Assembly (NCBI GenBank): GCA_027658995.1
Contig: JAQDQK010000018.1
Span: forward strand, 1 to 64,000
Source: Propionibacteriaceae bacterium AM104-82
GTDB taxonomy: Bacteria > Actinomycetota > Actinomycetes > Propionibacteriales > Propionibacteriaceae
Length of the DNA stretch: 64,000 nucleotides
Direction: 5' to 3'
Part shown: piece by piece, positions 42,529 to 51,311 of the stretch
Position numbering within the stretch: the stretch's first letter is position 1
Layout: each line of letters starts with the position of its first letter
Position numbers and translations under genes: made by a program
The notes under the pieces: model-generated
What the model was told of the DNA's origin: nothing
The model's input: the letters and a program-made list of their open reading frames with translations, nothing else
The model's database searches: none

Positions 42529-43000
42529 GGCTCTTGGAGTGGAATATCGAGCTGCGCGTCACCTTGAGGAGATCGCGCGGCTGAGGCGCGCCTACAGCCT
42601 GCGCGCCATGGTGGCGGAGGGTCGCTCCCAGCGGGAGATCGCCGATGAGTTGGGGATCAGTCAGCCCGCGGTGAGCCAGCAACTCAGGGTCGCGGAATCG
42701 GTCTCCGACGCACACCCGCGAGACGCCGTCGAGGCGGCAGCACCCGTCCTGGTCGATCTTGCTGCTGCCTACGGGTTCGGAAGGCTTGCGGTCTTCGGGT
42801 CGGTGGCACGAGGCGAGGCCACGACCGAGTCGGACATTGACCTCCTCGTGCAACCGCCGACCGGGGCGACCATTAGCGACGTGGTCGGCCTTCAGGCCCG
42901 ACTGTCCTCGACCCTTGGCCGGCCGGTCGACCTCGTGACATACGGAGGGTTGAGGCGAGAGATTGACGCGGACATCCTGCGGGACGCGGTGGAGTTCTAG
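42527..43000 (+). CDS. HTH-MNT antitoxin (minimal nucleotidyltransferase)
   Basis: This 157-residue protein fuses an N-terminal helix-turn-helix (EGRSQREIADELGISQPAVS, residues about 31-50) to a minimal nucleotidyltransferase (FGRLAVFGSVARGEATTESD, then IDLLV). The catalytic GS at 91-92 and Asp103/Asp105 are intact. In MNT-HEPN systems the MNT protein adds AMP residues to the HEPN RNase and silences it. The fused DNA-binding domain suggests direct autoregulation through the dyad over its start codon. The stop shares a base with the HEPN start (TAGTG). Confidence 0.85.
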   Translation: MALGVEYRAARHLEEIARLRRAYSLRAMVAEGRSQREIADELGISQPAVSQQLRVAESVSDAHPRDAVEAAAPVLVDLAAAYGFGRLAVFGSVARGEATTESDIDLLVQPPTGATISDVVGLQARLSSTLGRPVDLVTYGGLRREIDADILRDAVEF

Positions 43001-43351
43001 TGGACTTACGCGTCGCGAAGGAACTGCTGCACATCCGGGAATGGCTCGCGATGGCGAGCAAGCTCGCCGATCAGGGGCGCATGGACTACGAAGCCTCTGG
43101 CCTCCTTCAAGAGGCGGGAGACTCACTGATGATGAAGATCGGGGAGGCCGCCGCGTCTCGACAAGGCGGGCATTGACCCGCCGCCGACGATGCGGTGGCG
43201 GGACGCGATCGCCAACAGGAACTGGCTCATCCATCAGTACGACCACATCGACCGCGAGATCACCTGGGCGACCATCACAGTCGACCTTCCCGTCTGGCGA
43301 GTGCTTCTCGCAGACCTGTTTGCCGAAGCCGAGGAGCGGATCGCGCGCTAG
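43000..43351 (+). pseudogene. HEPN toxin, frameshifted
   Basis: From GTG 43000 the frame encodes a HEPN N-terminus (VDLRVAKELLHIREWLAMAS, then LLQEAGDSLMMKIGEAA) but stops at 43176. The remainder continues in the next frame from about 43154: RLDKAGIDPPPTMRWRDAIA, then NRNWLIHQYDHIDREITWATI, ending at 43351. This second part carries the RX4H motif (RNWLIH) that is the RNase active site, so the annotated frame alone lacks it. One base too many or two too few near 43150 explains the split. It could be a dead toxin beside a live antitoxin, a sequencing error, or less likely programmed frameshifting. Confidence 0.75.
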
Positions 43352-43354
43352 CCG

Positions 43355-44305
43355 CTATCGGGGCGCGGAGATCAGAGCGCGGCGGAGTAGGGCCGGGTCG
43401 CCGAGGCGGTGGCGCAGCGTTTTCTCCAAGCCACTGATCGGGTACAGGTTCTGCGGGGCTCGCGGGTCCTTGAATGCCTCTGACGCGTAGCGCGGCAGCA
43501 CCGCCTGGGACAGCGAGGCCAGCGCGACCGCATCCTCGGCGGACAGGTCGGGAGAACACTCGACGCGGACGATGCCCGCCCACGGTGAGCCGCCCCCGCC
43601 GGGCAGTCGCAGGTACCAGGAGTAGCGCTCCCAGGTGGTGCCCAACAGGAAGAGCGGCGTCCGCTCACCCGCCTCGAGCGTGCCGACCACGCGATTCAGG
43701 TCGGCGGGCAGGTAGGCGGACTGGTGAGACTTGATCGCCCCGATCGCCCTGGGCACCTTGGTGCGGCCGTGCAGGGGACCGTCGATCACCAGCAGGTCGT
43801 CGTCGCCTGCGCCTGTCGCGGCGCGGGCGTTGGCCGCGCAGATGATCTCCAACTCGGCCAGCTTCTGCTGCAGCGCGAGCGAGAGCACGTCGAAGACCTG
43901 CCTGGACGGATCGGGCTTGGCGTGCACCGCCGTCCAGGTGCCGAGGCGGGTGACGATGTCGGCGGCATCCTCGGAGGTGCTGAGCAGTGCTCGTCGCACC
44001 TCTGCCACCTCGACGGCGGCCGCGTTCCTGGTGGAGCGCACCACGCCGGCGGCGTAGGAGGCGCACAGCCCCGGCGTGGCGTCGCCGTCGTCCTCCGAGA
44101 TCCACAGCCGCGCCTCGACGCGGCGCACGCCATCGACGAACAGGATCGTCTCGGGCACCGCGACGGGCTGCGACGGAACGGCTGCCCAGCGTTCGGGGGC
44201 GACCTCGACGCTGGCGTCGAGTTGGGCGACCGACTCTGCCAGTTCCTCGACCTCCTGCAGGCTGGAACCGTAGTCAGGTGCCCATCCGTCGACCGAGTAC
44301 TGCAT
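43355..44305 (-). CDS. nurA: NurA-like nuclease
   Basis: This 316-residue protein has the two NurA-domain acidic motifs: ILFVDGVRRVEA (Asp58, normally in a DGS motif) and DLLVIDGPLHGRT (Asp175), plus AIGAIKSHQSAYLP, which resembles the conserved Lys-rich strand, and a WYLRLP region. NurA is a 5'-3' resection nuclease that acts with the HerA translocase. It is the last gene of the herA-sbcD-sbcC operon and shares a base of its start codon with the sbcC stop. The context strongly supports the call; similarity outside the motifs is modest. Confidence 0.7.
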   Translation of the reverse strand: MQYSVDGWAPDYGSSLQEVEELAESVAQLDASVEVAPERWAAVPSQPVAVPETILFVDGVRRVEARLWISEDDGDATPGLCASYAAGVVRSTRNAAAVEVAEVRRALLSTSEDAADIVTRLGTWTAVHAKPDPSRQVFDVLSLALQQKLAELEIICAANARAATGAGDDDLLVIDGPLHGRTKVPRAIGAIKSHQSAYLPADLNRVVGTLEAGERTPLFLLGTTWERYSWYLRLPGGGGSPWAGIVRVECSPDLSAEDAVALASLSQAVLPRYASEAFKDPRAPQNLYPISGLEKTLRHRLGDPALLRRALISAPR

Positions 44306-47300
44306 CAGCCCTCCCGCACCACGGTCGAGGAACGCGAGGTGCGCGTGACGACGAAGCGGGTCGGGATCCGTTCGGCCAGTCCCTGCACGTGGGTGACGAT
44401 GCCGACCATCCGGTCGCCCGCGGCCAGTCGTTCGAGGGTGACGGCGACCACCTCGAGGCTGTCGGGGTCGAGCGAGCCGAAGCCCTCGTCGAGGAAGATC
44501 GAGTCAAGCTTGGCGGCGTTGGACGACATCGATGAGAGTTCGGCCGACAGCGCCAGCGCCAGGGCGAGGCTGGCCTGGAAGGTCTCGCCGCCGGACAGCG
44601 TGCGGACGGAGCGCTTGGCCTCGGCGTCGGCGTGGTCGATGACGAAGAACTCGCCCTTCTCGTGCGCGAGCGTGAACTGTCCGCCGGAGAGTTCGAGCAG
44701 CGAGGACGACGCCGCCTCGACAAGCACGTCGAGGGCCGCGCCTGCGAGCCAGCGCTGGAACTTCTTGGCGCTCAGGTGCTCGGCGAGCAGCGCGGCGACC
44801 TGTCTGCGCTCCTCTGCCTCGGCGCGGGTCTCGTGCAGGGTCGCCAGCCGGGCCAGGTCGCGTTCCAGGTTGGTGACGCGGTCGACGGCGCGGGCGGACT
44901 CGGCCGCGAGGGCCGACGCGACGCCCGCTGCGGTGGACACCTCAAGCCCGCCGTCGGTGGCCGCGTAGACCACGGCGTGCTCGGCCTCGGCGACGCCCTT
45001 GGTCGCTTCGTCGGAGGCCGCGTGGGCGGCCAGCACCTTGTCCTGGGCCGCGGTGGTGGCCGTCTTGGCCCAGTCGGCCAAGGCGGACCAGGCCGCGGGA
45101 AGGTCGGACGTGTCGACGGAGGGTGCGCCCAGCGGGACGAGCGGGTCGCGCGTCTCGCGGAGCAACCGGTCGGCGGATGCCAATTCGGCGCGCAGGTCGC
45201 GCTCGGCCTGCGCTGCGGCGTTGCGTGCCTGGCCCGCGGACTGGAAGGCTGCGAGCGCAGACCGCTCCTGTCGTTCGAGGGCGGCCAACTCGTCGAGGTC
45301 GGCCGAGACCTGCGCGGCGGGCGGCGCGCCGTCGAGCAGGCGGCGGAGGTCCTCGCCGCGTTCCGTGGCTCTGGTCAGGGCGGACTCGGCGCGCAGCAGG
45401 GTCGACCGGGCGTCGTCGGCATCGGCGGTGGCGCGCTCGCGTGCGTCCTTGGCCGCGGCGAGCGCCGTGGCCGCCTCGGAGTGCAGTCGCCGTGCCTCCT
45501 CGTGGTCAGCGCGGACGCGAGGAAGCGTGGTGGCGTCGAGGTCGGCGAGGGCGTTGCTCGCCCAGGAGGTCAGTTCGCGCCAGGAGTCCTGCACCGATTC
45601 GGACTCGGCGACCGGCGCCCCGAGCGGCAGGAGGGCGGATCGCGCCTCGCGCAGCGCGGTGAGCGCCGCCTTGCGCTCCTCGTCGAGGGCCGCGGCGCGG
45701 CGCTTGGCGTCCTCGAGGGACGCGCGGGCGGACGATCGGTCGGCCTGCGCCGCCTCGAGCCGTGCGCGGGCGGCGTCGACCGCGGCCAGCCCGGCCACGG
45801 CGTCGGCTCGTGCCTCGGCGGGGTCTGTCCCCGACGGCGCGAGGTCGGCGAGTTGGGCGCGGGCCTCGGCGAGCGTCCGGGAGAGGGCCGCGACCTCGGA
45901 CTCGGCCCGGGTTACCGCCTCGCGGGCGGTGCGCGCCGCGAGATCGGCCTGGCGAAGCACTCCTGCGGCCGCGTCGGCCTCGCCCGCGTCGATCGGGTCG
46001 GGGAGCGTCGCGACGGGCACCGCGCAGACCGGGCAGTCGTGGCCGACCTCGAGCCCCGCCCTCAGCCCTGCCGCCGTGACGAGGACGCGCGCCTCGTCGC
46101 TGCGGGCGCGCGCCGCCGTCAGGTCGGCCTCCGCCGACTGCGCCATCACGTGGGCATCGCTCAGGCCGATCCCCGCGGCGCCGGTTCGTGCGGTCAGGTC
46201 ATCGACCCGTGCCGACGCGGCGATGGCCGCGTCGCACCGGGCGATCGTCCGCGACAGGTCGACTGGGTCGCCCGCCGTGCGCAGCGCCTGGCGGGCGTCG
46301 TCATCTGCCGACTCGGCGGCGTCGAACGCGTCGCCCGCAGCGCGCACCGCGTCGGAGGACGCGTCGAGCCGCTGGGTCAGGTCGGCGAGACCCTCCGGTG
46401 CCTCGACGGCGGCGATCCTTGCCCGACGATCTTCGGCGTCCTGGACGGCGGAGGCAGCGGCGGCCGAGACCCGGCCCGCCTCGGCCTCGGCGGCGAACGC
46501 CTGGGACCAGGCCTCCTCGGCCGCCACCCGTGCCGTGGCCGCCTCGGTGGTGCGGGACTGTGCCTCGGCGGTCTGGGTCTGCAGGTCGGCCAGCGTGGCC
46601 GTGAGGGTTGCCAGTTCTGCCCACTGGTCGCGAAGGCGTTCCAACTGGGAGCGGTTCCCGCCGGTCTCCAGCGCCGCGCGGGCCTCGCCGTATGCGGTCT
46701 CCGCCGCGGCCGCCTCGGCGACCAATCGCTCGGCCTCGGCGCGCACCTGTGTCGACCGGCTCGCGAGGTCCGTCAGGCCGTCGGGAATCCGGACGGCGGC
46801 GAGTCGGGTCACGGCGGCAGCGGCCGAGGCGAGCGCGTCGGCCGCCTGTCGGGCCGTGGTCATGGCGCCGTCGAGCGAGACCTGCAGGGCGGCGGTCTTG
46901 TCGCCGAGGAGTCGGAGGTCCTCGACGCGGGCGCGCGCCTCGTCGACCGCCTCCTGGGTCGCCCCTCCGAGGTCGCCGATGCGGGCCTCCGCGGTGATCA
47001 CGTCGGCGTTGGCCGCGGCGCGGCGCGAGCCAGCGGCGCGCATCACGATGTCGTACTGGTGGGCGCCGAGCAGCTTGAGGAGGATGTCCTGGCGCTCGCC
47101 GACCGTCGCGTTGAGGAACTCGGCGAACCGGCCCTGCGGGAGCACGACGGCCTTGGTGAAGTCGTCGAAGGACAGCCCGAGGAGTTCCTCGACGGCGGGC
47201 GTCACGTCGCGCACCTCCGAGGCGACCACGTCGACCTCGTCGCTGGTGGCGGAGCTCTTGGCCGGGTCGTCGAAGCGTTCCAGGACGGCGCTGCGCTGCT

Positions 47301-47598
47301 GGATGGACTGGCCGACCCTGCGGACCTCGCGCGCGACCTGGTAGCGCTGGGCGCCGACGTCGAAGACGAGCCGGACGGTCGCGGAGGTCGCGGTGGGAGC
47401 CAGCGCGTACTGGATGGCGGTGGCGCGACCCCAGCGCGGCGCGGAGCCGTAGAGGGCGAACACCATGGCGTCGATGACGGTCGACTTGCCCGCACCGGTC
47501 GGGCCGACGAGCGCGAAGTAGTCGGCGCCGTTGAAGTCGACGGTGGTCTCGGCGCGGAATGACGCGAAGCCGTTCATCTCGAGGCGGACGGGGCGCAT
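44305..47598 (-). CDS. sbcC: SbcC/Rad50 exonuclease subunit
   Basis: This 1097-residue SMC-like ATPase opens with MRPVRLEMNGFASF and Walker A GPTGAGKST (32-40). Long Ala/Glu/Arg-rich coiled coils flank a zinc hook, DCPVCAVPV, near residue 520. The C-terminal ATPase lobe has the signature LSGGETFQASLALALAL and Walker B IFLDEGFGSLD. With SbcD it opens and trims DNA ends and hairpins. The start codon shares one base with the sbcD stop (TGATG). Confidence 0.95.
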   Translation of the reverse strand: MRPVRLEMNGFASFRAETTVDFNGADYFALVGPTGAGKSTVIDAMVFALYGSAPRWGRATAIQYALAPTATSATVRLVFDVGAQRYQVAREVRRVGQSIQQRSAVLERFDDPAKSSATSDEVDVVASEVRDVTPAVEELLGLSFDDFTKAVVLPQGRFAEFLNATVGERQDILLKLLGAHQYDIVMRAAGSRRAAANADVITAEARIGDLGGATQEAVDEARARVEDLRLLGDKTAALQVSLDGAMTTARQAADALASAAAAVTRLAAVRIPDGLTDLASRSTQVRAEAERLVAEAAAAETAYGEARAALETGGNRSQLERLRDQWAELATLTATLADLQTQTAEAQSRTTEAATARVAAEEAWSQAFAAEAEAGRVSAAAASAVQDAEDRRARIAAVEAPEGLADLTQRLDASSDAVRAAGDAFDAAESADDDARQALRTAGDPVDLSRTIARCDAAIAASARVDDLTARTGAAGIGLSDAHVMAQSAEADLTAARARSDEARVLVTAAGLRAGLEVGHDCPVCAVPVATLPDPIDAGEADAAAGVLRQADLAARTAREAVTRAESEVAALSRTLAEARAQLADLAPSGTDPAEARADAVAGLAAVDAARARLEAAQADRSSARASLEDAKRRAAALDEERKAALTALREARSALLPLGAPVAESESVQDSWRELTSWASNALADLDATTLPRVRADHEEARRLHSEAATALAAAKDARERATADADDARSTLLRAESALTRATERGEDLRRLLDGAPPAAQVSADLDELAALERQERSALAAFQSAGQARNAAAQAERDLRAELASADRLLRETRDPLVPLGAPSVDTSDLPAAWSALADWAKTATTAAQDKVLAAHAASDEATKGVAEAEHAVVYAATDGGLEVSTAAGVASALAAESARAVDRVTNLERDLARLATLHETRAEAEERRQVAALLAEHLSAKKFQRWLAGAALDVLVEAASSSLLELSGGQFTLAHEKGEFFVIDHADAEAKRSVRTLSGGETFQASLALALALSAELSSMSSNAAKLDSIFLDEGFGSLDPDSLEVVAVTLERLAAGDRMVGIVTHVQGLAERIPTRFVVTRTSRSSTVVREG

Positions 47599-48752
47599 CA
47601 GGAGGCCGCCGTGGTCTCGTCGAGCAGGTCGGAGAACAGCGCCATCAGGCGGGGATCGTCGATGCCGGTCTCCTCGCAGTACGCGGCGAACAGGTCGCGA
47701 GGTGAGCGACTGGTGTTCTGCGCCGTGTGCTGCGGCTGGGTCTGCGCGAAGTCGGGGTGGATGCGCACCTCCAGCGCGTTGGGCAGCGCGTCGAGGACCT
47801 CGTCGCGCAGGCCCGCCCTCGTTCGTTCCTCGACGACGACGCGCAGGTAGTCCTCGCCGTAGTCCTCAACCGAGGCGAGCAGTTGTTCGACGGTGCCGGA
47901 GACCGTCCGCAGCCTCTTGCCCGCGGTGATGGGGATGTCGGTCACGCGGGCGGGCGTCGACGGGGTCGCCTCGACGAGGCACACCACCGGCGTGTTCTCC
48001 TGTTCGCCGAAGTCGACGGCAAGCGGCGCGCCCGAGTAGTGCACCGGCGCGGGCGCCGGGATCTGCTGGCGGCGGTGCAGGTGGCCGAGCGCGACGTAGT
48101 GCGCGTTGAGCGGGAACGCGGAGGCGGAGACGTGGTACTCGAAGATCGACTGGGCCTCGCGCTCGCCGCCGCCCATCACCCCGCCGGTGCAGGTCAGGTG
48201 CGCCATCACGATGTTGACGGTGTCGGGGCCGAAGGACGTCGCAAGGGCGGCGATGATGTCGCGGACCGACTGGTCGTAGTGGCCAGCGTTCTCCGAGGGG
48301 GTACCTGTGACGATCTCCTCGGTGCCGATGATGTGGCGGCGGGTGACGAAGGGGACGAGCGCGACGACGGCCTCCTCGCCGGTCGACCTGGCCGTGAAGC
48401 GGTGCACGCCGCCGTCCTCGGCCGCACGGACCCGGCCGGTGTACTCGATGCCGGCCGCGGCCATCAGTTGGCGCAGCGCTTCGAAGGTGCGGGCGTGGTC
48501 GTGGTTGCCCGCGATGACGACGACCTCGATGCCCTCACCGACCAGTTTGAGGAGGGCGCCGTTGACGAGTCGCTGCGCATCTGCGGTGGGGGCGGCCGTG
48601 TCGTAGAGGTCGCCTGCGATCAGGACGGCGTCGACCTGTTCCCGGACGGCGATGTCGATGATCTCGGCGAGGACCTTCTGCTGCTCTTCCAGCCGGCTGC
48701 GGCCCTTGAGGGTCTTGCCGACATGCCAGTCGGCGGTGTGGAGGAACTTCAC
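47598..48752 (-). CDS. sbcD: SbcD/Mre11 nuclease subunit
   Basis: This 384-residue metallophosphoesterase shows all Mre11 motifs: KFLHTADWHVGK, VLIAGDLYD, VVIAGNHDH, IVMAHLTCTG and HYVALGHLHR. It provides the Mn-dependent 3'-5' exonuclease and endonuclease activity of the SbcCD complex. GTG 48752 is chosen because TAGGAGA lies just upstream and the protein then starts at its first motif. It begins nine bases after the herA stop. Confidence 0.95.
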   Translation of the reverse strand: MKFLHTADWHVGKTLKGRSRLEEQQKVLAEIIDIAVREQVDAVLIAGDLYDTAAPTADAQRLVNGALLKLVGEGIEVVVIAGNHDHARTFEALRQLMAAAGIEYTGRVRAAEDGGVHRFTARSTGEEAVVALVPFVTRRHIIGTEEIVTGTPSENAGHYDQSVRDIIAALATSFGPDTVNIVMAHLTCTGGVMGGGEREAQSIFEYHVSASAFPLNAHYVALGHLHRRQQIPAPAPVHYSGAPLAVDFGEQENTPVVCLVEATPSTPARVTDIPITAGKRLRTVSGTVEQLLASVEDYGEDYLRVVVEERTRAGLRDEVLDALPNALEVRIHPDFAQTQPQHTAQNTSRSPRDLFAAYCEETGIDDPRLMALFSDLLDETTAAS

Positions 48753-48760
48753 CCGGTCTC

Positions 48761-50470
48761 CTAGAAGGGTGCCGGGTCGGCGTCGCGCGCCATCCGGGAC
48801 ATGATGTTGATCGGCCCGCTCGACTCGGGCGCCATCTCCGACTGCCGGGTCGCCCAGGCGGGGAAGGGGAACTCGACCGCGAGCGGGACCGGCAGTTCGG
48901 GCTGCGCCACGAACATCGCCCCCGGCTTGGCAAGGGTGGCGCGCTGCCGCTGTGACGTCGGGAGGAAGCCGTACTCTGGGCGGCCCGCCTCGGCGGGGTC
49001 GAGTCGTCCGACGATGCGGATCGACGAGTTCGAGACGATCCGGCGCTCCACCTCGGAGGCGGTCTGCTGCGCACCGATCAGGATGATTCCGAGCGAGCGG
49101 CCCCGCTCGGCGATGTCGAGCAGCACTTCCTTGATGGGGGAGTTGCCCTCGCGGGGAGCGTGCTTGTTCAACTCGTCGAGCATCGTGAACAGCAGCCCGC
49201 CGGCGCCCGCGCGCTCCTTGGCCTCCGTCTCGGCACGCAGCACGACGCCGACCACGAACCGCTGCGCGCGGTCGGGCAGGTTGTGCAGGTCGACGACCGT
49301 GACGCGGCTGTTCGCGGTGGAGACCTGGCGCTGGTCCGGGCGCGACGAAAGGTCGCCGCGAATGATGGGGCCGAGCGGCTTCAGCGAGGAGCGCAGCCGT
49401 CGGATGAACGCGTTGACGGAGCCTGCCGTCGTCGCGGCCCCCGCCCAGTCGGCCTTGGTCGCTTCGTCCTGCAGGCGGTCGGCGATGAACTCGACCAGTT
49501 CGGCGTAGGTGCGAAGCTGCGTGCCGCCGATCGAGACGGCGCCGTCGACCCCCGCTGCCTTGGCCTCGCGGCGCAGTTGGGCCGCGACCTGGTGGATGAC
49601 GAGGGTGTACTGGTTGCGGTCGTCCTCGGCGTCGGCGAAGACGTAGGGGAGCAGTTCCTTCTGGCAGAACTCGGCCAGCGTCCACCAGAACGCGTCCACG
49701 CCGCTGGTGCGGCCCGCGACGTGTGGCCTGCCGGTCGTGTCGCCCGGGGTCGGGGGAGCGAAGAACCGCACGGAGTCGAAGGGGGTGGCGGGCAGCCCGA
49801 GGCGGGCGTACTGCGCGCGCATCGAGTCATCGAGCTTCGCGTTGGGCTTGTCGAGGAACATCAGGTCCTCGCCCTTGACGGCGAAGATCAGCGCCTTGGC
49901 CGACAGCGCCCGCTCGCGGAGCACCTTGGACGCGAACAGCGAGTGGAGCAGGAACAGCGCGAAGCTGGTCTTGGTCGCGACCCCGGAGATGCCGGAGATG
50001 GACACGTGTGCGCCGCGGGTGCCGTCGAGGAAGTCGAGGTTGACGTAGACGGGGGCGCCGTCCCTGCCGAGGCCGACGACGACCTTGTCGTCCATCGAGT
50101 CGAAGTAGAGCGCGCGGTCGCGTTGGGCGCCCGTCGCGCGGGTCGCCGCGACGCCGGGAAGCGGAGGCACGTAGACCTCTGGGTCGACCCGGGTCGTGGT
50201 GATCTCGGCGATCTCCTGAGTGTTGGCCGGGAGTACGCCGTCGGCGATCAGGAACGCGTCGGATCCGAAGCTGGCGCCCTCGTGGCGCGCGACGACCTGG
50301 GTGACGACACCTGAGGTGCGGACGGGGCCGACGCCTGGCACGACGCGCTCGGTGGTCACCACGTCGTCGAGTTGGAGGTACGCGTCCGGGCCGACCGCGA
50401 CGCTGAACTTCAGCGGCGTCGAGTCGCTCGTCCCGGCCACCAGCCCCACCGTGTCGCCCTGCTCGGCCAT
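48761..50470 (-). CDS. herA: HerA-like DNA translocase ATPase
   Basis: This 569-residue protein begins with a beta-barrel HAS-like domain (residues about 5-110: LQLDDVVTTERVVPGVG). The FtsK/HerA-type ATPase follows. Its P-loop, GISGVATKT at 160-168, is a variant with one residue more than GxTGxGKT but keeps Lys-Thr. Walker B is LLFTMLDELNKHAPR, and LGIILIGAQQTASEVERRI carries the sensor Gln. The first gene of the operon, it probably assembles as a hexamer and feeds DNA to the NurA-like nuclease. GGGAGGGTC precedes ATG 50470. Confidence 0.82.
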   Translation of the reverse strand: MAEQGDTVGLVAGTSDSTPLKFSVAVGPDAYLQLDDVVTTERVVPGVGPVRTSGVVTQVVARHEGASFGSDAFLIADGVLPANTQEIAEITTTRVDPEVYVPPLPGVAATRATGAQRDRALYFDSMDDKVVVGLGRDGAPVYVNLDFLDGTRGAHVSISGISGVATKTSFALFLLHSLFASKVLRERALSAKALIFAVKGEDLMFLDKPNAKLDDSMRAQYARLGLPATPFDSVRFFAPPTPGDTTGRPHVAGRTSGVDAFWWTLAEFCQKELLPYVFADAEDDRNQYTLVIHQVAAQLRREAKAAGVDGAVSIGGTQLRTYAELVEFIADRLQDEATKADWAGAATTAGSVNAFIRRLRSSLKPLGPIIRGDLSSRPDQRQVSTANSRVTVVDLHNLPDRAQRFVVGVVLRAETEAKERAGAGGLLFTMLDELNKHAPREGNSPIKEVLLDIAERGRSLGIILIGAQQTASEVERRIVSNSSIRIVGRLDPAEAGRPEYGFLPTSQRQRATLAKPGAMFVAQPELPVPLAVEFPFPAWATRQSEMAPESSGPINIMSRMARDADPAPF

Positions 50471-50566
50471 GACCCTCCCTGCCTCGTCGACCTGTGGGAA
50501 CCACCGTACCGACCGCCGCCGACAGAACGTGGATCGGCCCGCCAGTCCTGCACCGGACGCGACGAC

Positions 50567-50590
50567 GGCCCCGGAGGTGTCTCCGGGGCC
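50567..50590 (-). terminator. Terminator of the SHOCT gene pair
   Basis: GGCCCCGGAG (50567-50576) pairs perfectly with CTCCGGGGCC (50581-50590) over a four-base loop. On the minus strand it lies 24 bases after the last SHOCT stop and separates that pair from herA. Confidence 0.65.
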
Positions 50591-50614
50591 GCGGGTCGGT
50601 TGATGGATGTGTGG

Positions 50615-50827
50615 TCAGCGGTCCTTGAGCAGGGCCGCCCTTTCCAGGTACTCGTCGGGGCTGAGGTCGCCGTCGGCCAGGCGTCGGGCGAGCACGCCCT
50701 CGGCCGAGTCGATGGCGGTGGGCTGAGGTCCTGCCGCGACGGGGTTACCCAGCCAGCGGAACGGGCCGATGGTTCCCCGGTGCTGCAGGGCGATGAGGAA
50801 CACGGCGATCGCGATCACGAAGAACAT
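50615..50827 (-). CDS. Small membrane protein with SHOCT domain
   Basis: This 70-residue protein has an N-terminal membrane helix (MFFVIAIAVFLIALQHRG), a short linker and a C-terminal SHOCT motif (AEGVLARRLADGDLSPDEYL, residues about 43-62). SHOCT is a short oligomerisation-like helix pair found at the ends of many membrane proteins. It is nine bases downstream of a second SHOCT gene. Confidence 0.75.
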   Translation of the reverse strand: MFFVIAIAVFLIALQHRGTIGPFRWLGNPVAAGPQPTAIDSAEGVLARRLADGDLSPDEYLERAALLKDR

Positions 50828-50836
50828 GGCGACCCC

Positions 50837-51166
50837 TTACTCGCGCGGTTCCTGCGGCGTCCGCAGCACGGACGAGCGCTCCAGGTACTCCTCCGGTGTG
50901 ATGTCGCCGTTGGCGAGCCTCATCCGCAGGGTCTCGAACGCGGCGTCCTCGGCGGGACGGTGTGCGGCCCAGCCGTGCGGGTGACCGCCCGGGGTTCCGG
51001 AGCCGTGGGGGGCGAAGCCGACCGGGCCGAGCCGACGATGCTTCACCAGTTTGATCACGGCAAAGATCAGCAGGCCGAACAGCAGCGCCTTGAACATCAT
51101 GAGACCGAAGAACATCGGGCCCATCGCATGAGCCCCGTGCTGGGGCAGTTCCAGTAGTAGTTGCAT
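50837..51166 (-). CDS. Membrane protein with SHOCT domain
   Basis: This 109-residue protein has one membrane helix (MFFGLMMFKALLFGLLIFAVIK), a His/Gly-rich linker (HGSGTPGGHPHGWAAHR) and a C-terminal SHOCT motif (LRMRLANGDITPEEYLERSS). The start ATG 51166 lies just inside the region shared with the divergent sensor kinase; the dyad at 51235-51252 may control both sides. Confidence 0.72.
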   Translation of the reverse strand: MQLLLELPQHGAHAMGPMFFGLMMFKALLFGLLIFAVIKLVKHRRLGPVGFAPHGSGTPGGHPHGWAAHRPAEDAAFETLRMRLANGDITPEEYLERSSVLRTPQEPRE

Positions 51167-51234
51167 GACCACAAGTCTTCGCCGCCGCGACCTCGCGTTC
51201 ATCGGCCTGCGCGACGATCTTGCATGGCGCGTTT

Positions 51235-51252
51235 CTACGTCAGGTGACGTAG
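51235..51252. promoter_or_regulatory. Perfect dyad between SHOCT genes and two-component system
   Basis: CTACGTCA and TGACGTAG are exact inverted repeats around GG. It lies between divergent genes, 60-70 bases from each start, and is a good candidate site for the NarL-type response regulator encoded downstream. Confidence 0.6.
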
Positions 51253-51298
51253 GCGGAAAGTCATCCTGCGAGACGAGCCGACACCGGGTGCGGCTGCG

Positions 51299-51304
51299 TA
51301 GGCT
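51299..51304 (+). promoter_or_regulatory. -10 box of the two-component operon
   Basis: TAGGCT ends seven bases before GTG 51312, suggesting a leaderless or near-leaderless message. Confidence 0.35.
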
Positions 51305-51311
51305 GAGGGGC

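Noticed and set aside
44632..47562. A 976-codon open frame on the plus strand opposite sbcC
   Set aside because: It is an antisense shadow produced by high GC; sbcC on the minus strand has all Rad50 motifs and the antisense product is low-complexity Gly/Arg/Val.
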